From assembly GCA_021234535.1 (NCBI GenBank), contig CM037832.1, positions 10,857,575 to 10,921,574 on the forward strand: a stretch of DNA of 64,000 nucleotides, written 5' to 3'. Positions within the stretch are counted from its first letter, which is position 1. Each line of letters begins with the position of its first letter. The position numbers were made by a program, and so were the translations under genes. Of the stretch, positions 22,380 through 34,288 are shown piece after piece. The notes beneath the pieces were generated by a model. It was not told where the DNA came from, searched no databases, and saw only the letters and a program-made list of their open reading frames with translations. This DNA is from Stichopus chloronotus. Its lineage: Eukaryota > Echinodermata > Holothuroidea > Aspidochirotida > Stichopodidae.

Positions 22380-25300
22380 GGTGTATTTAGCTACTTCTCT
22401 GTCAAGGTGGAGAACTGCCACCATGAATGGCCTAAGAAGTAGTAGGTCAGGTTTAAAACCCCATTCTGTCAAGACTGGCATAATTTGATTCCATTTTGAA
22501 AGTTTTACGAAATCACCTGCCATTGATCCTGCCACCCGTGGGTGCTTGTCTTCCCGTCATTTCTTTCTGTATCTTCTCCAACTACCAGGAGTCTCTTTCT
22601 GACTCGTGATGTTTCAACTTACATATTTATTGTTTGTTTTGGAGCCAGTTCTGTGATCTGTTTGTACCTGAGGCAGTTCATTCCTAGAGCACTGACCGAC
22701 TGCCCGTTGGGGTGGGAAGGGGGCCTTGATGGTTCAAGTATAAACATCACCCTGTTTTGGGAGTGTTAAAGTTTTGTAAACCATCTTGAAACTTAAATTA
22801 TCTTTGACTCATTTGGAAAATGTACTAATGTGATAAGGTCACGCAAAACTGTCGTCTGCCTTTTAAAGGCAAAGTTAGTGCGTGAACAAAAAATATGATC
22901 ACTGTCTGGATTGTGTTGTTCTCATTCCCAAATTTGCACGTGTGTATCTTCAGAATCGGAAGAGCACTATCGGCGGTCGACAAAGGTGTACAATCGACGA
23001 AAGAGTCCTTCATTAGAAGCTACAGAGTCACCTATAGATTTTTTTCTTGGCAATTTAGTTTTAATGACATAATGAATCTTAACATAATTGTTTATAGACA
23101 CCAAACATAATAAAGAAGAAAAAAAAAGAGCTATCTGACAGGAAGGAAAAGGCTAATGCCACTGCAGTATCTGTCTGCTTTAAGACTAACAGGATACTTC
23201 CTGACTAGCTGTTTGCCTGGCCCCCACAGGGTGTTATTTATGCTCCAGGCTTTTTTGAGCCGGCAGCACTGGTTTACTGGGTCACACACAAATGCTTTAC
23301 CATTCATGTAACCCGGGAGAGCATTGCTTGAAAACTAGAGAGGCAATCAATCGAAGGTTGCAATGGGAGGAGTGCTGCCATGGAAAGTCCTGACTACTGC
23401 AATTAGCTTAGAATGGGAGATACTGCTAGTTTTGACCTCTGCATGCCCAAATGGTTGCTTCTAAGTTTTGGTTTTTTTTACCATTAAGCAGGATTTATAG
23501 CAAATGTAATGATGGAAGATCATTAAGATTTGCGATAGTTCTCTAAAGGAAAGCCACATGGCACCTGCTAATCTCAGAATAAAATGTGTCCTTGTCATCG
23601 TCCATCAAAGATGTTGAAATTTCTGCGATAGTATCATTCTGGGCCCTTGTCATGGTGCTAAAGGTATGTGGGCCCCAGGTTTCTGGTTGCTCATGACGTT
23701 GAATTAAAAACTTCCTTAATCAGTTGAAAAACGAACTACCAACTATCACAGATATAAATTTTATTGTGACCAAATTTCTATGAGATCTTTTCTGTCTATA
23801 GAAGTCTCCAAAATTAATGTTCATTTTTGCCCCGACAGTTCCTTCAAGCAAACCTGTCAACATATGATCTGCATTACATTTCATGGATTCTCTTCATAAG
23901 TAGATGTAGATTAACAATGCCAGATTTTATCATATCCTCAGCAACAACTCTTATTTTCCGATCCAAGCTTTCCTGCAGCTTTCATTGCATGCCAAGATAT
24001 ATACTGAGATACCGATCAGGACAGTGAAGTTTCAGGAAATCAAAATGGTGGCACGTGTGTACAGTACTCTGGACTGTGAGGAGCCGTAGTTACCGAGCAT
24101 AGCGACATTTACGACAGTTAATTGCTTGCTCCGTCATCGGTCAACAACACGTTGCCTCTGGGTAACAGGATATATATCAGCAGTTTTCCAACTCTCTCCC
24201 TCTTGCTGCACTATGCAAATTTTTCCTGCAATTCCACAACAACCTTCCCCGCTTTTCATGTTTCATTTTACAGTGAGAGTCAACAAATGTGTTTTGTTTT
24301 CGGTGCTCATTCTCTCTCTTCGCAAATGTCTGAAAAGTGGCAATAAAAGAGAAAAGAATAAATTTTATCGCACATTTTCCTTTAATCAGGCTTTTTGCAA
24401 TTTTGTCCAATTCAAAAGTTTCATCTCATTGTTTTCATTTTTTATGTACTCCTCCAAACTTGAAAATGAGAAATCGTTAAATGTGGTAATATTGATAAAA
24501 ATTTGTTCTGTTATCTGTGTGGAAATGTGAAGTTTTTACCCCTTACCGGGTGAATGGAATTTTGTTTTCATCATCCACCTCTTGGTGTGGGGCCTACTTT
24601 CTGTACCTGACTTTATCCCTGAAAATCCTGAATACAAACATCAAAGTAGGACAGTTCTGTGCATGCTTGGCAGCTCAAGCCTGACAAGCTGTGATGGGTC
24701 TCTTTAATTGCAGTCAGGGAGATATATGGTCAACAACATCAGACCATGTATACCTACATTGCTACCTGCATATGTGTTGCTGTGTATTTCTCCTCAGGTG
24801 TGGCATGATTGTCTCGGCCTCGGCCTGACATCTGGACAATTTCTGCAGGGATCACTGCTTTCTTTTGGCATGAATTTGATACCCAGAACAATGTCCTGAT
24901 CCTGTTATATCAAAATAACCAAAAAAATGTGAAGTTAAATGTCAGTCAGTAAATGAAAACATCTGTGATGTCAGGAACACTTTTAAGACAGTATACAACT
25001 TTCAGTCATCCCCATGAAATAATGGATCTGACTGAAGATTTGCTATACCCTATTTATGGAGTGGTTCAATCTATATCCTGGGGGGCTCAATCAAACACAG
25101 TAGGTGGCATGTTTATGTAGGGAGCTAAGCTCTGTTAGCAGTGACTTTGGCCTTTCCTTGCTGGAATGCCAAGCCATCTTGGAAGACATGTGTGAATGCC
25201 AGCCCATGTCTGTAAGACAACGCTCATCAGGATGATGGAAAAACGGCCCAATGTTTGAGCTTGACTTAGACTATCGGTGTAAAGAGATGTGTGAAAACTA

Positions 25301-25448
25301 CTGGGATGGATTGATGATGGCTGCTTAGAACTGATGATGATATTGATAATGGGTTTGGCTGATTTTAATTTTTAAGTAGAAGGAGTAAGACTTCATGCAA
25401 TGAACCTGACAGGGATTTATGGCAATTAACAATTGATAATGTTACATC
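22380..25448. other. Unassigned stretch, no gene seen
   Basis: About 3 kb with no repeat recurring elsewhere in the window. A small perfect palindrome, GCCTTTTAAAGGC, lies near 22859-22871. One weak exon-like segment at 24714-24798 lies between TTAATTGCAG and CAG/GTGTGG, but its frames show no recognisable protein. I do not call a gene. Confidence 0.4.
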
Positions 25449-25455
25449 ATGTTAA

Positions 25456-26068
25456 AGGGGAAATCATGGCTTGACTGAGAAAATTCACCCTCAGTTGATT
25501 TTTCTTTCTTAACTGATTGTTCATCGAAATATAGAGACGTTAGGGAGGTGTTTGAAGGTAGAAGAAATGGTAATTGTTGTGTTTATTACTGTTGAGTGAG
25601 AACTCTTAATACTTGTCGTTTACAAAAAATAAACGTTCATGTACAAGACAAGACAGCCTCCTCTATACGATGACCAATCACAGTATAAGACTAAGATGAC
25701 GTTTATGTGAATAAACATAACTGTTTACGGTTCCCATGTTGTTTGCGCATTGTGCAATGCTAAGTAAACAAGAGTGTAGTGATACTTGATGATACATACA
25801 GCACACGTAGGCTACGTATGAGATAGGAAGCCCCACCTCCTCATACCTCGAAAGGGTGATAGTATTGAATATTCATATTTGATTCGATGAATATGGATGT
25901 TACAGATTTTCGGAGTTCTTCACCGATTTTTTGCGAGTTTGACTCATTTCCCAAAATTGTCCTCAAGTTTTGAGATAATGTTGATCATATTTGTTAGTTA
26001 TAACTGATTGCACGATACCGGTGGGAATTGTAGTGAAATGATTGTGAAAGTAGACCCTAATTTCCCCT
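25456..26068. mobile_element. T5, TTAA-flanked MITE-like element
   Basis: A 613-bp segment bounded by TTAA (25452-25455 and 26069-26072). Its outer ends are near-identical inverted repeats: AGGGGAAATCATGG on the left and AGGGGAAATTAGGG on the complementary right. The interior has no transposase frame and no second copy in the window. The end sequence resembles that of T2 (AGGGAAATAGGG), suggesting the same mobilising enzyme, probably of piggyBac type. Only one copy is visible, so the boundary call rests on the TTAA and inverted repeats. Confidence 0.65.
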
Positions 26069-26345
26069 TTAAGTGGATGCGCAGAAACATTGACCATTTG
26101 AGAAAATAGTGCCAATCCTACTATCACATTTACTTATGCTGCACCTTCCACCGTCTGCAAATAGATTAGACCTGGAAGTCACAGACAAGTAGCATAGATG
26201 GTCTCACATTGTTATTATTGTCGATGTGAAACACAAAAAAAAATGAATGTGGCGTCTGCGTCTTCCTAGGATTATTAACCTGCAATGATATCCTATCAGC
26301 GCATGGATACAGTTATCAGTGATTGGGCCTTTAAATTACCCATAA

Positions 26346-26731
26346 CAACTGCAGACTTGCCAACTTTCACGGTTTCACCTGTGAGTCTCACAGCGTTGGG
26401 CATTGCCTCATGGTGAAAACGCCAAATCTCACTGTGAAAATGACTTTGATGCAGTGTGAGATGCTTCCTTTTATACACCAAGATTAATGCATTCCATTGC
26501 TGTTTTAGGCTATTGTTGAATCGCAGGTGTATCTTCATCAGAATAGTGACTAATTTAGCAAAATATCCACTGCGGGGAAATGCTATACCGTGACGACAAA
26601 AAAATCCAGGTCTTCCTAGTTCAGAAACCACTGTTCTTAATGTTGTATGAGCTTTTACAAAATCTCCAGGTTTGGAATGTGATTTCCTGGTTTTCTTGCA
26701 AGAACCTCAAGGTTTGCCATTCTTGCAGTTG
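26346..26731. repeat. Possible inverted-repeat-bounded element
   Basis: The left edge CAACTGCAGACTTGCCAAC and the complement of the right edge, CAACTGCAAGAATGGCAAAC, form an imperfect ~20-bp terminal inverted repeat. The 'CAG-n-TTGCCAAC' start resembles many hAT ends. No direct target duplication could be identified outside it and no second copy is present, so this remains tentative. Confidence 0.35.
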
Positions 26732-27218
26732 GTTCACAAGTCTGCTCCCGCCACCTATTACTTAGATGTTGATGTGACATGAGTAGATATGATTAAATGA
26801 GGCCGTAAATCTTTCCACCATTTATAATGCTATTAAAGAGGATGTGAACCATGTAAATATAGAATTTGGTCCTCAAGGTTTTCTCTCCCCCCCCCTCTTC
26901 AATATTAAAGGTATCTGTAAGCCTATATGACACATTGGATACATTCATGTTGTCTTTTTTTCATCCTGTATGAAGATTATTACACAACCTTATTCACAGA
27001 GCAAGAAAACTTCCATCTCTGCATCCTGATAAGATTATTTTTCCTGGCAAAAGCATGAACAAAATATTGATTCCTGCCTCCATAACAAGTTTAATGTATC
27101 TACAGTAGTCTCAAATTCTATTTCAGTAATAGTACTGTCTACAAATTCTTTAATGAACTTGTCCTCTGCTTCAAGCTGGAAATGATTTTGATGACTAAAA
27201 AACTTTGTGATTGGTAAA

Positions 27219-27536
27219 TTATGCAAAATATGCAAATTTACGTAAATTCCCAGGAGAGAAAGAGACATTGCAGTCAGACTTCTTTTGTTGTTCACATCGT
27301 CGCAGTTGAAGTCGGTTGTGGTAAAAACTGTGCTTGAATAGTATTGGCTCACTGTTCGTAAATACTCGGTCAAGAGCGTGTTCTCGTAATCTCTTGTGAC
27401 ATTCTTCTTTAAACATTGAAGGTCGTATCGTAATGAAACTTACGAGCTCTGAAACTGAAATTGGCAGTTGTGTCACCAAAGGTGTGAACTCCTCCTGTTG
27501 TGAAGTTAAAATGAAGTCAACAATCAGCTTCTCCAA
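27219..27536 (-). other. Candidate exon or unknown ORF, weak
   Basis: A minus-strand frame stays open for about 105 codons after an in-frame stop. It has no ATG at its start and matches no family I recognise. About 90 bp in, it contains the sequence GAGCTC/GTAAGT, a near-ideal splice donor. If used, the exon would end there and the remaining frame would be intronic. No acceptor or start codon supports a complete exon. Confidence 0.15.
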
Positions 27537-27639
27537 ATCTCAACATGTTTTGTTTGGTAGGCTCAGAAGCTGTCAGTAGCCGTCAGTGGCTCGCGGAGTT
27601 AAATCGTCGGTGTGTGTGAAACTTATGAAAAATATTATT

Positions 27640-29340
27640 GAAATAAAAATGTAAAAAAAAAATGTTGTGAAATTAAAATATAGCAGTAAATACATGTGGT
27701 ACAATGTAGTGAATTATAGGATCCTTATAAACAATGAATGAGCTATCACCTTATTTTTTTGTTCTTTTTTCTTCCTTTGATAATTCCTTACTTGTACCTT
27801 GATTTCAACGGAGAGGTCTCACTGACTCAGATACCTGGATTTTGGTCACCTTGACGTAATCGCACTGTTGTCAGAACAGGTTTTATAACAAACAACGATT
27901 AAGTCAAGTCTCAGAAAGTGACTAATTGGAACTTAAGGTTTAATGGTGTTCTCATTAAGCCAAGTCATAACTAGTGGAGGCCATTGGAAGGTCTTCACAG
28001 CAGAATAAACAGTTGGATGTTTATGACTGGTGGGGGTTTCTGATACCTGCACGAAGCCCTTTGATAGTTTAGTGCCCGGAGTTTTGATTGCTAATAAAGA
28101 TATACCTCCAGTATCACCACAACATTATTAAATCCAGCTCAGATTTTCAGACCCCCCTGGTGAGTTTGGAATTTCGCTGATAGACCCCTATGCTTGTTGG
28201 TATGAGATAAGCCTTACATGATTGGCCCGTAGAAATGTCCAACTGCCGTCAGTCAGCGATCACAGAGGGCAGCCAACCCAGTTGGGTTGGCCCCAGGTTG
28301 CTTGTCACTTTGAGGTTGTAAACTTAGTTACAAAAATGTCAGAATAACATTTTTATTTGAGATAATTCCACATATTGTATGCAAAACCATTAAATTAGAA
28401 GCATGCCAACAAACTGCACTATATCATTTGAGTGAATGAAGTAAAATGGTTACATGTGCCAAAAGCAGGAACAGCACCTGTTGTATGTCTTGGTAACCTG
28501 ACTGGAGAATGACAGTAATAAGAAAAGTCCCAAAAGGCAATGTTTCTCAAGTTCTTTCTAATGGTCAAAGGTCATTTAGCATCGCGTTGTAAGGCATCAT
28601 CACATCCTGATTTAATCAAGGGGAAACCAGTCTATTGCAATGTTGATTTTTGCATTGTCCTGTGAAATTTGCAGGGGAAAAAAGAAAACTTGCTTTTGTT
28701 GTGTTCAATCATTTTGCAGTGGTAAGTAATAACTTGTCCTCCCAAAAGGAATGAAATTTTGGGTGTGAAAGAGGAACGAAACCTGACCGTAACATTGATC
28801 AAACCACAGAGCAGTACAGAGAATGCTGTGAGTGAACTTGGGCTTATGTCATAGATGATAGCCCATTCATAACTTCCCAGTCATTTTACTTCAAAACCGA
28901 CCGATCTCTGAACCATTCAACCATAAACAGGAACTGTGCATGCCACAGACCAAAAAGTAAGAAGTAAATCAGCCATCTCCAGTTGGAAACAGAATTCATT
29001 AAAAATAGCAAAGAACATTCCAAACTGGAAACGACAGCATGATGGAGCTCTCTTCCTTAAATGGTTAATCAGATGTGATATCTTTGATATTTCAGACGCT
29101 TTGTAGAAGTTGACTGCTTTTTGGTCGGGGATGTGTTGGTTAAACCCTTCACAGCATATGTGCACCAGTTAGGTTGAATTTCATCTCTTCTCCATTATAT
29201 CTTCAGTAGCAAGCCTACTGAACAGATTAAAGCCTCACCAATCTGGTCAGTTACTTCATTTTTGTATGGAAATTGGCATGGTGGTTATCGTTAGGTGGAA
29301 GAGTACGCTACCTACCTAACATTCCTAATTTTGGTCTGTT
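27640..29340. other. Unassigned stretch, no gene seen
   Basis: AT-rich. A short perfect hairpin GCCAACCCA-GT-TGGGTTGGC occurs at 28272-28291 and an isolated one-mismatch DR1 (TGGTCAAAGGTCA) at 28562-28574. No exon or recurrent repeat was found. Confidence 0.4.
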
Positions 29341-29348
29341 ATCCCAAA

Positions 29349-29901
29349 GGGTAGTTTTTCCTAATATTAAACAAAGGTCATTTTTAGCAAGGGTCATTAC
29401 TCCGAAGGGTCCTTATTCCAAATGATCGTTTGTGTGATTTGCCCAGGTCACTATTCTTAAAGACAAAAACTCATCACCCCAGACAGTTTCAATTCTCCCA
29501 ACCACCTACCTCTAGTCCCTCCCTCAACCTGTCTTATATTCCTCCACATGTGTAATCAAAACAATGGATCCCTGTGTACGCTGTGTAACACGAGCTGCTC
29601 TGCATCTTTCGAATTTGCTGTCAATCTAAGAGTACTGTAACTTAGAACCAGTTGAGAATTTTACTTTCCGGGAGGTAAAAATATAGCTTAGGGTGATGCA
29701 ATACACCCTTAAGGGACATTATTCTGAATCGAACATTAGGGTTGTTATACTGAACGGTTGTTTTAATTGAACTGAGTCAGGAGATCGGGTTAGAGTTATA
29801 AGGTTAGGATCAATGAACTTCTGGGACACAATTTCAATTCAGAATAACAACCCTTTGAAAAAATGACCCTTATAGCTTACAACCCTTACAGCTTACAATA
29901 T
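29349..29901. mobile_element. Foldback element, type B (16-bp units), split by a T1 MITE
   Basis: The left arm contains 16-bp units with consensus GGGTCATTATTCCGAA at 29349, 29375, 29391, 29407 and 29445, and continues after the MITE at 29713 and 29739. The right arm has the inverse unit in exact 16-bp phase at 29838, 29854, 29870 and 29886. The T1 element occupies 29461-29708. Removing it with one TTAA leaves units ending at 29460 and starting at 29713 directly abutting in phase. There is no coding content. The foldback class is inferred from architecture; outer boundaries are approximate. Confidence 0.75.
29461..29708 (+). mobile_element. T1 MITE, copy 3, inside foldback B
   Basis: A complete 248-bp element opening AGACAAAAACTCATCACCCC and closing GGGTGATGCAATACACCC, with TTAA at 29457-29460 and 29709-29712. 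The interior closely matches 7799-8047, for example at AATCAAAACAATGGATCCC and AGAGTACTGTAACTTAGAAC. The clean target duplication makes the pre-insertion sequence of the foldback array readable. Confidence 0.9.
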
Positions 29902-30281
29902 TGACACCTGTAGAGAAGGCCCAAAAGTATGTAGATGACTGACTGGCAACCTTCAATTGGAAACAACCTTTCAAAAGAAAGAAAAATGACCCTTGGGCTC
30001 AGTTTGCAATAATATCTCCTGGAAATAACAAGGCAACTCCACATTACCGGTCACTACAGCACTTGGGCATGCAGTCCAATGACCTAAGTATTCAAAATGG
30101 CTCCTCTGTTTCTCTATGGCACAGTCCAAAGCAGTGATGGAATCTGGTAGGGAATTTGCCATAGTGACTTCATTGTAGCAGTTTGGTTACAGATTGCCTG
30201 TCTTAAAAAATTAACAGTAGATCTTGATGTTTGAGGAAATTAACAGGAAATGGTTTTATTATATTTTTTTCGTGTATTTAA

Positions 30282-30627
30282 AGGGAAGTAAGGCGTTTGT
30301 TCCACAGAAAACAACCATATTGTTAAAAACCAATGTTTGTGGACGAAGAATGATAGATGATTCAAAATAAAGAAGGACAGTAGCCTTCCTTTCGGGAAAT
30401 AAGTTTCTCACAGATAGAAATTCAGTTATTTGTTGCTCTACAATAATTTAATCACCCAAACTTTTCAAGATTCAAATGATGCATCTTCCATTACTCATCA
30501 CATGCATAACGTTTTGAGGAGATGATGCTTTTGCAGATGTTTATTGATGAGACTGAATGGTTTAACAATGATTAAAGCAGTTTTCTTTGTGTGTCATGTT
30601 GGTATGTTCTAAACACCCTATTTCCCT
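30282..30627 (+). mobile_element. T2 MITE, full-length copy
   Basis: A 346-bp element flanked by TTAA (30278-30281 and 30628-30631). Ends are AGGGAAGTAAGGCGTTTG and, on the complementary side, AGGGAAATAGGGTGTTTA. The interior includes GATAGAAATTCAGTTATTTG, ATGATGCATCTTCCATTACT and GTTTATTGATGAGACTGAAT. There is no transposase frame. It is one of nine T2 copies or fragments in the window, both orientations being represented. Confidence 0.88.
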
Positions 30628-30654
30628 TTAACAATTCTTCGATGAAAACTTTTA

Positions 30655-30870
30655 GGTCTTGACATTCACAATTTCCGATGAAGAACAATACGAGATTCGA
30701 TACTGCCGCATCACTCAACACGACGTTCAAGTCGTCATCGGTGGGGGGCTGAATTTTTGCACTGTTTATGCGGCGGCCTTTTGTGCACAGGAGAATGACA
30801 GAATATGTCGTGGGAAACGAAGTGAGGTGATAAAAGGCAATCCTCCATGTGCGTCATTTCTCCTCTGAGG
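30655..30870 (+). other. Candidate exon, weak
   Basis: Immediately after the T2 copy, CTTTTAG precedes a stretch that is CpG-richer and less AT-biased than its surroundings. The open frame reads TFTISDEEQYEIRYCRITQH and continues to a stop about 70 codons on. A GT at ATCG/GTGGGG (near 30740) or GTGAG/GTGATA (near 30829) could serve as donor. The peptide is acidic then basic, and I recognise no family. Composition makes it one of the more coding-like segments here, but there is no homology evidence. Confidence 0.22.
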
Positions 30871-30899
30871 ACTTGGGCTGAGTTGAATTATTCCACTTT

Positions 30900-32200
30900 G
30901 CCAAATCCCATAATTTCGCTTGATCGGTCTTGCGTACATGTTTCCCATATGTGCCACCAGAGTTACTGGCTCACAGTACTAATTATTTCCCCATAGATCA
31001 CTCAGGCTGAAAAGGAATAGTACAGCAGTGATGGTGGTGGACTTTTGTGCATTAAATATTGCATCCAGAAGTGATCGCAAGAACAGGGTTGGTTTAAATA
31101 TGGCATTATGGTCCCTTTTTTTTTAATCTTTTGTCAGGAAAGTTGCGGTTTTGCCAACGCTAGAATATGAAGCAAGAAGTCTTCTGCAGTAGCTCTGGCT
31201 GTAGTAATATTATTTCAGGCTGCACAAGTCAGTCCTAAGTTCTTGTTTTTTTTTTTCTTTTTGTAGGGTGAATGCTTCACAGATACAAAATATTTAAGAA
31301 GGGAAAGAAAAGAAAAACAAATAGGAATAAGAATAGAAAATAAAAAGAAAACCGAGAAATGAAGGGAGTGCTCAAATCTGGTCTTAATGTTTCTTAATCT
31401 TCGGACAAAGGTTGTACAGTCTGGCTATAAGATTTAACATGACAACATTTTTTCATGGACTAATTTTTTTTTTCAGATAGTGGTGGGAATAAATTACTAC
31501 TCATGAATCTTAGTGAAATTTAAATGACAATCATAGATTTGGAATCTTTCATTCGCTTAGTGATGCAGATGTGTACACATTTAAGTTCTGATTTCGTCAG
31601 TTTGTGCCATGATGTAATCACGAGGTGGTTGTATCTTTTAGCTGCTGTGACTTCCTCTCTTGTTTATTCTGCACTGGTTTTGTTTCTTAAAGTGTGACAG
31701 ATAAGATGAAATTTGCAGCTTATGTATGCGCTTGATAGTTTTTCTGTTGTCGGACATCTGATTATGAGATAGTAATCTCTGCGTTGTAACCTCAATGATG
31801 CAGGGAGTTATCATTTCTTGGTGAGGACTGTGAGTGGTTGCATTTTAATTTGTAGATTTTTTGGTGTTTCTGTATTCCCTATAATGAAAAACACTACTGC
31901 CAGACAGCTGATGATAGCAACTTCCTGTATTTGGCTCAAATGGAGACAAGGGTTATCACCTAGTCAAAAGGTGTGCAGTCTGTGGACTTCAGAGCTTAAG
32001 CTGTATAAGAAACCCATTTTCCATATTTGTAAAATGTTTCAGTATCTGTTAATAGCTTGTTCCTGTTGACAAGCTGTTCATCTTCTCCGTTGCCATCTGT
32101 CGTACATGTTGCGCACACGCCGCTAGTTAAATGTACTCATGAATGTTAAATTACTTTGAGAAGTTTAAACCAGAATGCAATGGTAATGAATCCCAACTGG
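30900..32200. other. Unassigned stretch, no gene seen
   Basis: Contains T- and A-rich runs (near 31115, 31240 and 31470). A polypyrimidine tract ending in CAG at about 31476 is followed by only a short open frame. No supported feature. Confidence 0.4.
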
Positions 32201-32208
32201 TAGTTTAA

Positions 32209-32370
32209 AGTGAAGTAGGGCATTAACAACATTTGCACCGACATGGCCGACAATGAAAGTAGCTTTAATCATTGTTAATTCATTTAGACTCTATAAACAT
32301 CTCCAAAAGCTTCACCTCCTTAAAATGTTATGCCTAATTTGAGTTATGGAAGATCATCATTTGAATTGTT
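32209..32370 (-). mobile_element. T2 MITE, truncated copy (reverse)
   Basis: Begins after TTAA (32205-32208) with AGTGAAGTAGGGCATT, a decayed T2 end, and follows the reverse-orientation T2 sequence through AAGCTTCACCTCC and GTTATGGAAGATCATCATTT, where similarity stops. The other end is missing. Confidence 0.7.
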
Positions 32371-32738
32371 TGGTTCCTTGTGTTGACATTTAACAGAGGA
32401 ACCTATGCAGTCAAGTCTGTGTGTGTGTGTGCGACGCCGTTAGAATGTGAAGTATTTGATGCGATAACTCAATAAATGGGAACTCATTTCTTTTATACTA
32501 CACTGTAGATGCTTATATCTTGCATATTAATGAGTCGGTTGGAATTTGTGTATTTGATTAACATATTTGACTGATGTGTGTATTTGACTGATTCGCTTCA
32601 AATGTGGTAGGAAGGTGTTAGATATTAGGTACATGATCGTAGCATTTTTATTTCCAATGTCATTTGCAATTTTTACAAGGGGTAGGAGCTTTGCTTCAGT
32701 GTGTGTAAGAGTGTAAAGAAAATTTAGAAGTTTTGTGC

Positions 32739-32948
32739 AGGCCTTGAGTTTTAGATTTTCCAGGTGTGCTACAAGTTACACTTCACAGGTAACTAAGGAG
32801 TGTGGTAGATGTGCTTTTTATAAAACTTTCATAAATTGCCTGTGTTCTCAGTTTTCGTCCAGCCGTGCAAAAAATCACACTTCTCACAGTGATTTTAGGC
32901 AGGTGATGGTGTGCGATCGCAATGGCATGCCTCAGAATTAAAGACCTG
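32739..32948 (+). mobile_element. hAT-like MITE, 210 bp
   Basis: Starts CAGGCCTTGAGTTTTAGA; the complementary end starts CAGGTCTTTAATTCTGAGG, forming an imperfect inverted repeat. Flanks GTTTTGTG (32731-32738) and TTTGTGTG/GTTTGTGTG on the right are compatible with a 7-8-bp duplication typical of hAT. A clearly related copy lies in reverse at 56005-56215 and a partial one at 19887. The interior contains GTGTGCTACRARTTACACT and TAAAACTTTCATA. It is non-coding. Confidence 0.75.
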
Positions 32949-33160
32949 TTTGTGTGTGCTGTGAGCAATAGATTTTTGGTGACTGAAATCCTTTGGCCAT
33001 TTTCATTCTATGGATGCTTATATGGTCCATCAGTCCCCCTCCAACAAATCATGGAAGCACTGCTTGAGGTAGTAGTTTTATGAGCAAAGGAAGAAGCAAC
33101 AGTGCTGTGGGAAGTACTGTTGGTGGTCGTATCAGGCAAGTCGCTGGTTGATTTCAGCCC

Positions 33161-33705
33161 ACGAGACCGAAGGTTCATGAGACCGAAGGTTCACAAGGCT
33201 GCAGGTCCGCAAGATGGAAGGTCTGTAAGATGGAAGGTCAAAAAGTCCACGAGACCGAAGATAAAATTAAATAAAATAACAACAAAATATAATAAAATTG
33301 CAATAAACTATAATAAAATTAAAACCAAATTCAAATTCATATTTAATCAACATCCTAGGTATGCATTTCCAGAAGGTAATCCATGATATTGACCAATTAC
33401 TCCCCAGTGTTAAGTTAACCTGAAAAGGGCAAAGCACGTGTAATGGGACTAGGTCAAAAAGCTCAGCACTAGCATTACTTTAGGTAGAGCCAGTCAGCAA
33501 CTGCGTTTTTCTTTTTCTTTTTTTCTCATTTTTTTCATTTATTTTTCTCGGTCTCATGAACCCTTTTTGGTTTTCGGTCTCTCAAACATTCGGTCTCGTG
33601 AACCCTTTTTGATTTTCGGTCTCATGAACCTTTGGTCTTTTGAACCCTCCTCTATTTTCGGTCTCGTGATCCTTCAGTCTTGTGAACCTTCAGTCTTGTG
33701 GGATG
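33161..33705. mobile_element. Foldback element, type A (16-bp units), copy 1
   Basis: The left arm (33163-33262) comprises tandem 16-bp units, two of them nearly identical (GAGACCGAAGGTTCAY), followed by drifted ones (AAGATGGAAGGTCTGT). The right arm (33547-33700) carries the reverse complement, CGGTCTCATGAACC and similar, as a mixture of 16-bp units and 26-bp units that add CTTTTTGRTTTT. The ~280-bp middle is AT-rich at its borders with no coding frame. The right terminus reads GGGATGCCCCC, whose complement resembles the left edge of the copy at 61850. Likely mobilised in trans, if it is mobile at all. Confidence 0.75.
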
Positions 33706-33953
33706 CCCCCAGCTGGATCAGTTTATGTCCTTCTGCTTCAGGGGTGGTGTGTGCCTTGCTGTAAGTGGTCTTTAATTAGTAAGGTGGGCAAGACACAAGG
33801 AAAGAAAATAAGTCAATTGGTTTTCCTCCCAGCGGAAAGAAGACTCTAGCAGTCTCCTCCTGGGCTGGCTGTCTGTTGGGTGGTGGACTTACAAGAGGCA
33901 CAGATGTGATAAGCATAATTGCAATTTGCAGAATCACCTCGTTAGGGCTGCAA

Positions 33954-34288
33954 AGGGAAATAGGGAGTTTGGGAGTGCCCCGACATGACATAAGTAAAAT
34001 AGCCTCAATCATCCTTAAGCCATTCAGGTTCATTAATAAACACCAATAAAACCTTCATCTCCTCAAAACATTACGCATACGATAAGTAATGGAAGATGCA
34101 TCCGTTATTGAAAGTTTGGGTGAACAAGTTATTCTTGAGCCACATATAACTGAATTTCTATCTGTGAGAAACTTATTTCTTGAAAAGAAGACCACAGACC
34201 TTGTTGGGAATAATCTACCATTCGATGTCCACAAATACTGGTTTTAAAAATCAAATTCCTTTCTGTGAAACAAATGCCTTATTGCCAT
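33954..34288 (-). mobile_element. T2 MITE, near full-length (reverse)
   Basis: Starts AGGGAAATAGGGAGTTTG, ends ATTGCC beside TTAA at 34289-34292, and is about 335 bp long. The left TTAA has mutated (TGCA). It follows T2 throughout, including ATTACGCATACGATAAGTAA, AACTGAATTTCTATCTGTGA and ACAAATGCCTTATTGCC. Confidence 0.8.

Noticed and set aside
33065..33080. TGAGGTAGTAG, identical to the first 11 bases of mature let-7
   Set aside because: The match stops after 11 bases and no complementary arm lies within 100 bp on either side, so it cannot form a let-7 precursor. It is an 11-mer coincidence.
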